DNA of 64,000 bases from Cercophora sp. LCS_1. Its lineage: Eukaryota > Ascomycota > Sordariomycetes > Sordariales > Lasiosphaeriaceae. Shown piece by piece: positions 9,612-20,259 of this stretch (position 1 is its first letter; every line of letters starts with the position of its first letter). Where the stretch lies: assembly GCA_036250225.1 (NCBI GenBank), contig JAPZLL010000042.1:266462-330461 (forward strand), given 5' to 3'. A program made the position numbers and the translations under genes. The notes beneath the pieces were generated by a model. The model worked only from the letters and a program-made list of their open reading frames with translations, made no database searches and was not told where the DNA came from.

Positions 9612-12027
9612 TCAGTCAGTGTCCGAATCACTATCCGATGTATCCGAGCTATCATCGGAACCGCACCCCTCGCTGTCAAAGAAGTCCACAATGCTATTCT
9701 CAACGTCGGTCGCGTTGGTCCACTTCTTCAACATATCCGTCGTCTTCATCTTCTCCTTGTCCAACACCTCGCGAAAGTCGACAACCTTGAGCTCTTGCTC
9801 TTCCTTCTTGGTCATCTCGTTCTCGTCCTTCTTTGGCTTGCCCGCCATCCAGGCCAAGACGGTGGAGGTTTGATTTCCCTCACAGGGCTTCCCAGGAGCG
9901 ACATCGATGATTTCAGCGCCATAGGGATAGGGTTTGGGCCGGACCGCCGAGAACCCACCCGGGGGTGGAGGAGGAGGAGGGGGAGGCATCGAGGAGAATG
10001 CCCCGAAGATGGGTCCCGGGGGAGGAGGTGGTGGGAAAGCCCCTGGGAACGCGAAGCGCGGTGCAGGTGGTGGCGGAGGTGGAGGCGGAGGGGGCATCGG
10101 ACCGCCGCGCATCGGCGTTGGAAGCGGAGGCGGAGGGGGCCGAGCGCCAAAGGGACGCCCGGGCGGCGGGCCGACGAGGTCGTTCATGGGCCACATGTGC
10201 ATGGCCACTCTGTCGCCGGGGCGGATGCTGCTGGACCAAAGCGAGGGCATGATGATGTCTCCATTGATGATGAGATCGTAAAAGCCGCGGAGGACAGGGG
10301 GGCCGATGATGTCGACGTTGAGGAAGGCCGTGTCGATGAGGTTTTTCATGTCCTAAGTGAAGGTGTCAGAAAGGACCCTGAGAGGAGGGGAGGGAAATAC
10401 GTACATCCCAAGTCTTGCAGAACTCAAAGGGAAAGAGAAAGTTGCGGCCCACGCAGTCCTTGAAGGCGACGGGCCGAGGCGGGTCGGCAAGCGAGAGGAA
10501 GATGAGGTATTCGCTTGGCTCGCCTTGCCGCTTGAACTCCTCAACGCCAACGCAAGTACGGACGTGCGGGGACTGGGAGCGAGCGAACCTGATGACGTCG
10601 TCGACGATGCCGCGTTGGTCAGGGTCCATATCGATGTAGTTGAGCCAAGCTGAGCTGATCTTGTTGTTGCAAAGGGACTGAAGGCCGGACTTGAGGCGAT
10701 CGTCTCCAAGTGGAACCTTTAGGGGCGTCGAAGCCCTGGATGGTTGGGCGATGTAGGCCTCCAGCTTCTTGTCACTGACAGATTCCGCCGGGTGGCTTGA
10801 GCAGCTGAAGATCTGCTGAATCCACTTGGGTATAATCCTGAAGCCGCTGGGAGCTGAGATGCTGATAGTGCTTGGGGCACCATCTGTGGTTGCTGGTTGT
10901 TGAGCATCATCATCATCAACAACCTTCTTGGGCTGCGGCTTCTCCACCAAGACGAAGTCCGTATCTGAGTCGGAAGCCGCAGGTTGTTCGTATGGTGGCG
11001 GAGGTTGCGCAGGAGGATTGATCTGCCTTGAAGAAACCAGATTTGGGGCTGATTGGGGAGCAGGGACGGAAATCGTAGGGGGCGCTGCGGTACTCGGCGG
11101 AAGCACCGAGCTCTCCTCAACTGACTCCTTAGCCTTCGGATGGCCAGTGTTGGACGTGTCTGCGGTCGCGGTGGGGGTAGAAGGGGCTGTATCAGTCAGA
11201 ACGTGTGCATTAAGCTGTGGATCCGTATTCGGTTTATCGACATCGTTGCTGTCGACGTCGTTGGTGGAACCAGCAGCGTTGCTGCCCGAGGCGGACTCCG
11301 AGTCGGCGTCTGAGTCCGAGTCCAAGTCATCATCGGATTCTTCAACTTTTGCCTTTCGATCCAGTCTCTTGACCATCTTCCTGGCAATCTGCAACTGCCG
11401 GATCCGCAGACGCTCCGCAGAGGCGCGGAGGCCCAGCTCGAGGTCGAAGACGCCGCTGCGGCGTGGCCCCTGATTGAGGTGAAGGTTGGCCAGTCTCGCA
11501 AGCTGTAAATGCATGAGGATACCGGTCTTTAGCCATTGTAGCTGCTCTTGGCATCGAGTAATCCGGGGCTCAAGCCATTCTGACCGGTCGGCTAAGCAAA
11601 GAGCAGTCACCAGAGGCAACGAGCCGGGGTCTGCCCTCGACTCCGTGTCCAAAGGCTCGCGCTCGCTGCTGGGTTTTGCCAAGTTGCCTTTGGACTGTAA
11701 CGCCTTCCGGAGGAGCGCAAACACGAGACGGAAAACCCGGTCGCATTGTTCTGTCACCGTCTGCACCTCGGCCACTCCCTCGGGCGTGTAAGCCGGTGTA
11801 CGGCCCTGCTTCTCAGCAGCGGCCTTGTCGTCTCGCAGAGCTTGGTCGATCTGACGAAGAGCAGACGTCGTCGCGTTGATCTCCATGACGACCGGCTCGA
11901 GCAGTTCTCGTGTGTCGCGGCCCATTTCAGCAAACATTAGCATCGATGATGCCAATGTCGCTCCGTAGCCAATCACGTCGGCGAGGGCGCCTTCGCTTGC
12001 GGCCGTGTCTGGGTTTGTGTCCGCCAT
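9612..12027 (-). CDS. large protein with fungal STAND-type N-terminal region, ubiquitin-like domain and poly-proline tail
   Basis: Two exons (12027-10405, 10352-9612) join at KTWD/DMKNLIDTAF to give 787 residues. The start is the ATG at 12027 (MADTNPDTAASEG). The N-terminus (LADVIGYGATLASSMLMFAE, then helical segments) resembles the regions that precede NACHT/NB-ARC domains in fungal STAND proteins. An Asp/Ser-rich and Pro-rich linker covers about 225-420. Around 515-600 lies a fungal ubiquitin-like domain (ULD_2 type): PVAFKDCVGRNFLFPFEFCK, NVDIIGPPVLRGFYDLIING, RPGDRVAMHMWPM. Then come about 80 residues with runs of up to ten prolines plus Gly and Phe, like a formin FH1 region, and an acidic tail of SD repeats. 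No ATPase domain is present. The role is unknown; an adaptor or signalling scaffold is an inference. The antisense strand is open over the proline region only because of codon bias. Confidence 0.75.
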
Positions 12028-12912
12028 GGTGCTGTCTTTCTCCGCCCAAGCACTCACAGTTCAATTGAGCAGCACGTTGTCGGAGAGAGACAAGAAGGGG
12101 ATGGAGCTCCGAATGAGGGGTTTCCTCATTTTAAGGCTGCACTGGAGGCAACCATTCGTCACGTGGAGATGGGTGCCTAACTCTCCTGGACAGCCGGATG
12201 GACGCGCATCATCCTCTTCTGCACCACTCCTGCAAGTGGCCCAATGGAGCTGATAACACTGCTCCACCCGAGGCCTCTTTATGTCAAGTTAAGTTGATCC
12301 AGATCGACGACAAGGAGCCGAATGGCCCATTGCGGACACACCAACAAAAGAGAACTCGCGAGACAGCAAGGCGTTCTCAGTATACAAATTGCCAACTTGA
12401 AGAATAGATCGATCGCGGAGGGTCCGAAAAGAAAGGATTGGCCCTTCTGACGAGTCCATGCCGAGCGGCGTGCTCTCTGATTGGCCAAAACGGTCACATA
12501 GGGAAAGCAAAACCAACCACGAGAACCCGAGAAGATCCCACGCCCTCCTCGGCAGTCGAGCCGGGGTTTATAAGCGGCTAGGCCCGCGAGTCGACACGAA
12601 GGCTGTGTACACGAAGAAGGGGATGAGCGAGGACCTTGGTGGTTACGGGTTGTAGGGCACTGGAGCCGCCCTAGCGAACCGGCGACAATGGTATCTCACT
12701 ATTTATTACACGAGAAAAAGACAATATATAACTAACTCATTTTTCATAGACAGCCACTAATAACCGCCACTTTCCTCTTATCTCACCCGTGTCTGTTACC
12801 TCGGCCGTCGAGCCATCAGAAACTTGCTTGTGGTGTGCCTGGTGTTATGTCCGCCCTCCTCGTGACACACCCTTCCATGCTCGTGTAATTATGTACCTTG
12901 TCAGGTAAGGAT
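12028..12912. other. intergenic region
   Basis: Promoter side of the ubiquitin-like gene and 3' flank of the chitin deacetylase gene. No gene recognised. Local A/T-rich stretch near 12700-12760. Confidence 0.5.
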
Positions 12913-14399
12913 CTAGTCGCACTTCCCAAAGCCCGCCTGACAGCCCGTTCCACAATGCCCCGATGAACGACCGCTAGTAAGTATGTTAGGGACAGGACCA
13001 AAACTGAGATTGCGAGCGAGAGTCACTTACCACCAGCCCCATTCCGAGCAGCAATCACCTGCCCAGGACCCAAGGCAGGTGTATTTCCCGCCGCTTGTGC
13101 CGGCACAGGTCCCATCAGGCGACACCTCCAAAGTCGGTCCTCCACCGCCAGGGCTGCCACCACCCGGGGTCTCACCACCCGGGTTTTCACCGCCTGGGCC
13201 CTCGCCACCAGGATTACTCCCGCTGCCGTCTCCGCTCACCGGTTCTCCGGTCGTAGCGTTGCGGTACCAGTTTCCTACCGGATCTCCAAGACATTCTCCC
13301 ACTGTGGTCACCTTGTATCCCCTCCCCAACGCCGTCTTCAAGACATGCTCAGCCAGCACATCAACCGTGGTTCGGTGCACATCATGTTCCAGCGAGATGT
13401 ACTTGCCCGTCGCATTGGCAGCCACTTCCTGGTCAAAAACGTCCAGACTGTTCTGGATGGTCTCGGGTGTGTTGTTATCGTAGTCGAGTGTGTCGATGTT
13501 CCACATGATGACGTGGTATCCCAGGCTCGCCATATCGGCCTGGCAGGCGGCGTTGCACCTCCCGAACGGCGGGCGCATGTAGGTTGGGAAATAACCAAAG
13601 AGATCGCGGGTCAGTTCCTCCACGCCGGCCATTTGCTGCCTGCGCCTGGCGGAATCGATGGCGTTGAGGTCAAGGTGGTTGTCGGTGTGAGAGCCGATTT
13701 GGTGGCCATCGGCGATCATGCGGCGGAGGATGGCCGGATAGGGGGCATCGCGGCTGTTGCCCCAGTTGCGGCCGTTGACGAAGAAGGTTGTTTTGGCCTC
13801 ATATTTGGCGAGGATGTCGAGAAGTTTGGAAGTGTAGAGGTACGGCCCATCGTCAAAGGTGATGGCGATGGTGCCTTGGGTGCTGCAGGTTGTGATATGA
13901 ACGCCTGAAAAGAGGTAGCTCACAGTTAGAGTCCGATCTGTCAGACTGCAATCAATCTATGAGTCTGTGGCTTACCATAGGGGATACTCCCAAACTTAGG
14001 GCGGGGAACGTCAAGAATACCTCCGCCGCTGTCTCCACTGTCGCCGCCATTTTCACCGCCTCCATCTTGCCCTCCTCTGCCAAGTAGGTCAGTCGCTGAC
14101 AACAGTCTTGGGGAATTCAAGCACGAAGACACGCACTCGGAGGTACAGGGACCAAACTGAGGCTGGCAGCCCGTTCCACAATGTCCATCGGTTGAGCCAC
14201 ACCAGCCATACTGGGAGCAGCACTCGCCGTTCGAGCATGATCCAACGCCAGCGCCACATTGATCCCGCTTCAACAGCCTGACGTCACGGTGGTGGTGTCT
14301 CAGCGATACTGGAGGATCTGGATTGTAAGTGTGCCCTGCTGCGTTACCTGCCAACGTCAACACAGCACCCGTCAGGGGCAACCCAATTATGAATCGCAT
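12913..14399 (-). CDS. secreted chitin deacetylase (CE4/NodB) flanked by two CBM18 chitin-binding modules
   Basis: Exons 14399-13976, 13904-13031 and 12973-12913 join in frame to 452 residues; 14105-14163 could also be an in-phase intron. MRFIIGLPLTGAVLTLAGNA is a signal peptide. Residues about 48-85 form a CBM18/hevein-type module (QCGAGVGSCSNGECCSQYGW then CGSTDGHCGTGC). A Gly/Asp linker leads to the NodB domain: motif 1 TFDDGP (about 157-162), motif 2 GSHTDNH, motif 3 MRPPFGR, then DTLDYDN and SLEHD. A Gly/Pro linker precedes a second CBM18 (CAGTSGGKYTCLGSWAGDCC, then CGRSSGHCGTGCQAGFGKC), which is split by the last intron. It removes acetyl groups from chitin, using Asp and His metal ligands that are all present, in the cell wall or outside. 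Such enzymes remodel walls or mask chitin oligomers. Confidence 0.93.
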
Positions 14400-15600
14400 G
14401 ACGAAGGTCGTTTGCTGGGACGGACTCGTTGAGCATAAAACCTCGATTCAACTCTCCACAAGGTCAACCCAGGGAAATTCACTTGTGCTTTTATTGTTTT
14501 TCTCTCTCTCTCTCCATGGATAGGGCCGGCGTACTGCATCGCCCTACCCTGACTGTCCACCGCGCTCTTCCTCATCAGGGGTAAGCATCCATCGGCCATC
14601 GGTTGGAGGCACCAATAACTATCATGGAGTTAGCGGCGGCCGCCGAGAGGACTGTTGGCGCTGCAACAAAGGGAGGGTGTATTTGGTGGGGCCCAATGCG
14701 ATGCTGGGAGCTAGCGAGATGGCGTGGTGCCTGCAAGACATCGCATCTCGTGGCTGAGCGTCAGCACCAAATCAAATCGGCCGCTCCCGGTGCATGGGTG
14801 GCCCGGCTTTCCCGATCCTCCGGCCAATTCTGCCCGGCTCTCGGGAAGGTGGGTTCGTTTGGCGACCGGGTCCTGTCATTTGCTTTCATGCTCGAAATCC
14901 ATCTGCACACCAAGGTGGCCTATTCATACCAGCCCCCTCGTCTCAAAGCGCCCCGACGCAATCCAAACGCAATCCAATGACACTAATTTTAACATTCTCG
15001 CCGCAACCTGAGTTGTCTGATATCGCGGCCCACAATGGCCCACGCTGTTGGAAAGGCATTCTTCTAACATCGGGAACGACGTCAAATGCGCCAAACCATG
15101 AGGCTTTTACGGGCGTCGTCGTTGCGTAGGGTCCACCACAGTTGTGAGCGAGTGCCTAATTTTTTGTGAGCGGGTCCTCAGATCCTTCCGAAGGAGGCTT
15201 CAGGCATCCAGGCGTAGCGAAATGATAAGGCAGATTTGGGGGAGAACTACCCAAATGACACCCTTCACAATGCTCCAGCTGTTTCCACGTTTTTTTCAGG
15301 GGATAGGTTCCGACCATACCCAACAGCTACTTTGCAGGGAGAGGACAGCCCTGTTTCATCATCACTGGGTAGGAAATGGGAGGTCGTGTAGAGACGTGAC
15401 CCTGGAAGGCTTAAACTTCTTATTAAAGGTGGAAAGGATGAGGTGTATAAGTAACCTTGGAGCCAGGGGGAAGATCTGTCTTATCACAGGTAAATAATGA
15501 GCTAGACTACGTGGGTTCGAGAAAGCCTTCCTCGTAGAACACCAGGGGGGGGCGCCAAGACGATGTCATTCAAGCCTGTCAGTACAAATTTGTCACGGTT
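14400..15600. other. long intergenic region, nothing recognised
   Basis: Upstream of the chitin deacetylase gene. Open frames of about 100-125 codons have no recognisable motif. The minus-strand frame of 277 codons at 15601-16434 is an antisense shadow of the DUF1996 relic. Confidence 0.5.
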
Positions 15601-15603
15601 TCA

Positions 15604-16479
15604 TTGGAAGTTGCCGATAGGCCGGCACTGACTAAATTCGAGGGATTCCGTATGGTGGCAGGAAATCCTGCGATACGAAATAAAACAGACACTTTTCCTG
15701 GCATCTGCCATCGATGCAACGGAGGCGGCGATGGTTCCGCCCCCTGCGACGCGCGCGATACGTCCGAGTTCCCACTGAAGATGTGCCCCGGCGGGATCCG
15801 CGCGACCATTATATTCCCAAGCTGCTGGGATGGAAAGAACCTGGATAGCCCTGATCACCAGAGCTACATGGCTTACTCCACTGGGGCTGCCATGGGTGCG
15901 TTGGCGGGCATCAGCTGCCCTACAAGCCATCCAATCCGCGTACCACAAGTCATGTACGAGATTATGTTGGGCACGAGGCCTTTCAACAACCCCACGTACT
16001 TCGAGGGTGGCAAACAGCCTTTCGTTTACAGCTTTGGGGACTCGTGAGTGGCGCCACCCAACTGTTGACGGGGCGAGACTGACCACTTCTTCACCAAAAC
16101 AGAGGAGGGCACGGCCAGCATGGCGATTACTTGTTTGGACGCATGGCCCAATACCCTCTTCCTGGCGCACTCCTCCCAACTCAGTGACTGACCCCTTTTC
16201 TCCGCACAGGGAAAGACGACGCCTTGCAGAGAGGCATGGACGCGCTCGGCAGAAGCGGATGTACCAATGATGTTTGCAGCAGCGCTCTGAAAATCCAACA
16301 GGCAAAGACGCCATCGCTTGCACAATTCCGTCGCGCGTCAGTGAAGACGTCGGTGTGACAGGGAATTGTAAGTCTACCCATGAACACCTCTTGTTTTGGA
16401 TGATCAAGTGAGCGAACTGACAAAACCCGTCCATTTACAGGGCTTCCCGCAATCCCAGGCAACCCGACCGTGACTTAGG
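15604..16479 (+). pseudogene. 5'-truncated, frameshifted DUF1996 (secreted fungal) gene
   Basis: The frame from 15604 carries DUF1996 blocks: FEGFRMVAGNPAIRN, CPGGIRATIIFPSCWDGKNL, DSPDHQSYMAYS, IRVPQVMYEIMLGTRPFNN and QPFVYSFGD. A good intron (16045-16101) continues to GGHGQHGDYLFG. KDDALQRGMDALGRSGC follows only after an intron with no valid donor. Then one base is out of phase between SSALKIQQ and KDAIACTIPSRVSEDVGV. A last intron (16368-16440) gives NWLPAIPGNPTVT and a stop at 16479. The first third of the domain and the signal peptide were not found upstream. DUF1996 proteins are secreted, of unknown function, often with WSC domains. Dead copy inferred. Confidence 0.75.
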
Positions 16480-16779
16480 GGGGTGTCCCAGTCCGAGCCT
16501 GCTTGAGGTCGACAGGACTTTGAGAGATCGAGTGTAAAGGTAACGGGAGGGACGACTGAACGGGAGTCAGCGGATGCAATCTTCGGGAAGAGGGCCGGGT
16601 GGGCGGACGGAACATCTCGACGTGTGCTCTAGGCTTTTAAACTACCCGTAGAGAACGTCTAGTTACCCTGGGCTCAAGGCAAAAATACCTGCCGGTCTCA
16701 TCAATACTGTATCGGCTGTTCTTTCAAATAGTTTTATTCCATCTCTAAACGGCGTTCTTGCCATCTATCTAATAGTATC
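16480..16779. other. short intergenic gap
   Basis: 3' flanks of two converging loci. Nothing recognised. Confidence 0.4.
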
Positions 16780-17712
16780 CTACATGCCGTGGTGCCGGTG
16801 AGTTGGGAGATCTTCCGACCAAAACAGAGAAGCTACCAGGAAAGTTACCTCCTTCAAAAGGGAGAAAAAGGTAAAGAAAAAACCAATGTTCAGCATATGT
16901 GGAAGCCAAATAAACTTCCCTGCAGGATCAATCGTCTCCCAGTAGCCAATCCACATCACCATCAGGTAGGGATAGATGGCAAACGTCAGGAAGTCCCTCA
17001 AGTTTACACTGATGACGATGTAGACATGAACGAAATGATCCAGAAACTCCCAAAACACCACGGATGGGACTTCTGCCCAACCGCGCTCGATCCTGTCGCT
17101 GTCGTAGTCATGCGCCGTCGCGATGGTGTACAGCATGACACGCAGGAATGCGTAAACGGTGAAGCCGATGACGAAGACGGCGTACTCGAAGCCAAGACTG
17201 GCGTGCAGAGGCTGGTACTGCATTTGCACTGCCTTGCAGAATCCCAATCCTACGAGTGCCGAGCAGATGGTGATGGCGTGTTCGGTGAACCGGGCGGCGG
17301 CGTTGAGACTCGGTGGTTTGACCAACACCGCTCCGGCTTTGCCGAAGAACACTCTCGCGGCTCTTTCGAGAAGGGGAGCGAGGAAGAAACCCATGATGAG
17401 CGCTGCGGTCCAGTTCGCGATGTGTAGGTTTCCGTGAGTGGCTCGCTTGATGGTTTCGTGGATGCATGCCCAGATCCCGACGGCGGAACCGAGACCTAGG
17501 CCGACGGAAAGGCTTTCGCTGATGACGGCCAAGAAATGCTCCCGCTGGGTTGCAATTGGGTAATGTTTCCAAACGCTTGGGAGTTGCACCTCGGTTTTGG
17601 AGCCGTCAGAGCTGTAATCGTGAATTGATAGTGGTGATTCTTGTCCTGCGATGTGTGGACACCGGGCACTGTTGCCCGCCTCGAGGTCCCAGGCCCTGTG
17701 GTTGGAATCCAT
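16780..17712 (-). CDS. polytopic integral membrane protein, function unknown
   Basis: Single-exon frame of 310 residues from the ATG at 17712 (MDSNHRAWDLEAGN); upstream in-frame codons lack an ATG. About 90 hydrophilic residues are followed by roughly six hydrophobic segments: SLSVGLGLGSAVGIWACIH, WTAALIMGFFLAPLL, ITICSALVGLGFCKAV, FEYAVFVIGFTVYAFLRVML, FLTFAIYPYLMVMWIGYW and MLNIGFFFTFFSLLKEVTFL. It ends with a short charged tail. Length, codon use and absence of stops support a real gene. I do not recognise a family, so no function is offered. Confidence 0.65.
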   Translation of the reverse strand: MDSNHRAWDLEAGNSARCPHIAGQESPLSIHDYSSDGSKTEVQLPSVWKHYPIATQREHFLAVISESLSVGLGLGSAVGIWACIHETIKRATHGNLHIANWTAALIMGFFLAPLLERAARVFFGKAGAVLVKPPSLNAAARFTEHAITICSALVGLGFCKAVQMQYQPLHASLGFEYAVFVIGFTVYAFLRVMLYTIATAHDYDSDRIERGWAEVPSVVFWEFLDHFVHVYIVISVNLRDFLTFAIYPYLMVMWIGYWETIDPAGKFIWLPHMLNIGFFFTFFSLLKEVTFLVASLFWSEDLPTHRHHGM

Positions 17713-18688
17713 GCGGCGCTGGCAAGATGGTGATAAGGTGGGAACGAAGTTGAAGGTTAGAGGTGGTTGCAACGAAATGTTGACTTGATGTTTTGGTTGT
17801 GTCAGACTGTGACACTTGATGGCTATTGCGGGTGGAAAGTGGGTAGATGTAATTATCTTGTAATTATACCGTGCTGGTACTTGGCGTTGAGAGTTACGAC
17901 GATCGGGTGGCAGAGGGTTTTAAATACAACATTCCAAAATCCAGCTTTTTCGTGATGCTCTTGCGAACCCGCGATTACGAGCATTTGTCCCGTGGTGTAA
18001 CGTGCTTTCCATCCTACAGGCAGAGAAGCATCTCGACATTGGCCGGCGCGCCTTCCCGCTGGGCCGCCGCTGGAGGTGGCTGGACGATCGGAGCAATCTT
18101 CGCAACAGTCCCGGAAAATCACCTTTTTTTGCTGCAGGGGAGAGCGAAACGAGGACGGAATGGGCAAAGGGCTGATGCCAAGATGATCAACACGGGTCCG
18201 GTCGCGGCGGTCCTTGGGGCCCAGACCAGCCCACGCAGCAGGATGAACCCCCCACGCGCCGGATGCCGCCGTATTTAGCGAACCAGTCGCTCTGCATCGT
18301 GTGTCGGGCCGCGCTGTTGTCCCCATGCGTGGCTGCGCCCTGGCAGCACCGGCAGAAATGGCACGATCGTCGAAACAGCTGGGCCCAGATCGTACCAACC
18401 ATGCATTCTTCCAGAGCATGGGACGGCTAGACCGCCCCTCTGGAATCGTGGTCGGAGCATTGTAAGTTCCCGGGTCCCTGGCGTGTGTCGTAGGTGCGCT
18501 TGCCGGTGCCGAAGACGTCGGATAGAAACCGCTGCATGGCGGAGCTGTAGGCGGGGTTCAATCTGTGCAGACAAGCGTTGGGACAGTGGTGTTAGTTCCG
18601 GTGGTGCTGACGTAGCTATCCCAGGTAGGCCCTGAAGCTGATGACCATCACGGCACTGCAGGTAGCTCTACCGGGCGTTTGTAGCTCT
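17713..18688. other. intergenic region, nothing recognised
   Basis: Open frames on both strands here contain no family motif. Promoter side of the membrane-protein gene. Confidence 0.45.
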
Positions 18689-19170
18689 TCAGTCTTGGGT
18701 TGCTGTCCATCTCGCTTGCTCCCCAATTTCCCCACGGTTTGGCCGTTGAATCACCCGACAACGTTGATCCTCGTAGTTCCATCGTGTCTCTAGATCCGAA
18801 CGCCTGGCATTTGCTGCTGCTTGTTTTCTTCTTTCCCTGATAAACAGCCATCCAACGATTGCCGTCATTACTATCCCCGCGAGTGCAGCACCCACGGCCG
18901 CGCCGGCTACTGTTCCTGTTGATGGACCACTCTGAACTGTAGCGGTCGAGGACGAGGTTGGAGATGATAATGTTGTTGAGGATGGAGAGGACAGGAGCAA
19001 AAGGTCACCGGACTGAAAGTTGAGTTGAAACATAGGTGCCAGCAGTGCCATTGCCCTTGGAATAGATGCCGTCGCTGCCAGTATCGCTCTACCGAGGGAT
19101 GTGGTGGGTGGAGCTGTCGTAACAATGATGTCTGGAATGCATGTGCCGTGGTCGGGGCTGCCGATTCCTG
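18689..19170 (-). pseudogene. C-terminal part of a single-TM surface protein, 5' end replaced by repeats
   Basis: The minus strand reads a Ser/Thr-rich stretch (SSPSSTTLSSPTSSSTATV), one membrane helix (AGAAVGAALAGIVMTAIVGW), a basic stop-transfer (RERRKQ) and a cytosolic tail ending TATQD. This is the usual end of fungal WSC/Mid2-like or lectin-like surface proteins. The frame stays open upstream to 19801, but that part is translated from the tandem and inverted repeats at 19.2-20.1 kb and gives a repeated LQFSPRPRPL-like peptide, not a plausible ectodomain or signal peptide. I infer that the repeats displaced the original 5' end. A fusion protein using the repeat-coded part cannot be excluded. 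Confidence 0.5.
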
Positions 19171-19594
19171 ATTGCTCTAGTTCCCCTAACACCCTTTTGG
19201 GACGGGTTAAAAGGCCTCGGGCGAGGTAAAAATTGCAGTGAACATCGGAGGGAGAGGGTACGCAAATCGTCGATGAGGTAACCTCCCACCTTTTGGGAGG
19301 GGGTTCAGGCCTCGGGCGAGGTGAAAATTGCAGTTGAGTCTGGTGGCGAGTGAGTCTGGTGGCGCAGTGAGTCTGGTGGCGAGGCCTCGGGCGAGGTGAA
19401 AATTGCAGTGAATGTGCGGGGCGTTGGATGATTGGCTTTGGGCCCCCCTCCCAAAAGGGTGGGAGGTCTTGGGCCGGCCTCGGGAATGGGAGGGGTTTCA
19501 AAGGCCTCGGGCGAGGTGAAAATTGCAGTGAAGCTGCAGTGTGGGGCGAGGGAGGTGAAAATTGCAGTAAATGTACATTGAATAAGGCCCCATT

Positions 19595-19676
19595 GGGCCC
19601 AAGACCTCCCACCCTTTTAGGAGGGGAGCCCAAAACCAAAGGCCTCGGGCGAGGTGAAAATTGCAGTGAATGCGCG
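19595..19676 (+). repeat. left arm of a ~82-bp near-perfect inverted repeat
   Basis: Starts GGGCCCAAGACCTCCCACCC and ends near GTGAATGCGC. It matches the reverse complement of 19889-19969 with only about two visible mismatches. The 212-bp spacer makes a long hairpin possible. Confidence 0.9.
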
Positions 19677-19888
19677 TTAGTGTGTGAATGTGCGGTGGGA
19701 GGTCTCGGGCAAGGCAGTGGGAATTGGTGGAGCAGTGAATATGCAGTGGTTGGGGATTGTGGGAGGGGAGGGAGGTCTTGTGGGAGTGGGCCACACTGCA
19801 ATTTTCACCTCGCCCGAGGCCTTTGCCCAAAAGGGTGGGAGGTCCCAAAACCAATCCCCAGCCACCACACATTCACTACTCCACTACC

Positions 19889-19969
19889 GCGCACTCACTG
19901 CAATTTTCACCTCGCCCGAGGCCTTTGGTTTTGGGCTCCCCTCCCAAAAGGGTGGGAGGTCTTGGGCCC
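19889..19969 (-). repeat. right arm of the ~82-bp inverted repeat
   Basis: Reverse-complement partner of 19595-19676. Contains both repeat modules (CTGCAATTTTCACCTCGCCC and the CCTCCCAAAAGGGTGGGAGG block). Confidence 0.9.
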
Positions 19970-20259
19970 AAACGCACCGCACATTCACTGCAATCAAGAC
20001 CACCCTTTTGGGAGGGGGGCCCAACGAGGCGGTGCAGATGCCATCACACTTAGGATTGGATAAGCCCCTCCCACCCTTTTTCAAAGCCTTGGGCGAGGTA
20101 AAAATTGTGCAGAGAGTGGATAAGCGGTGGAGGGGAGCGGTCAATGTCAATAGTAGTGCGGGCATGAATTATCTCCTTTGGAGCTAAGGTTGTAGCATTT
20201 ATCATTCTGGTGCTGCTGGAGATTTGGCCTGCCCGAGGTAAAGTTTGCGGCACTTTCAT

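Larger units (their letters stand above)
19205..20125. repeat. array of two short repeat modules in direct and inverted copies
   Basis: Module A is about 30 bp (GGCCTCGGGCGAGGTGAAAA then TTGCAGTGAA). It appears forward near 19213, 19308, 19383, 19503 and 19641, inverted near 19797 and 19893, and degenerate near 19543, 19699 and 20082. Module B (CCTCCCACCCTTTTGGGAGG and flanks) lies near 19285, 19445, 19605, 19825, 19945 and 20000. A and B are usually adjacent. Copies left of about 19740 run one way and most on the right run the other, so the array is largely self-complementary. This is not a normal minisatellite; MITE-like or foldback modules are one explanation. Confidence 0.85.

Noticed and set aside
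9795..10463. Plus-strand Gly/Arg-rich open frame of 222 codons
   Set aside because: Shadow of the poly-proline-coding region on the minus strand.
15601..16434. Minus-strand open frame of 277 codons
   Set aside because: Antisense to the DUF1996 relic; no motif, and the plus strand carries the recognisable homology.
19171..19801. N-terminal 200 codons of the 370-codon minus frame as a real ectodomain
   Set aside because: Translated from the repeat modules; repeats the same short peptide and has no signal peptide.
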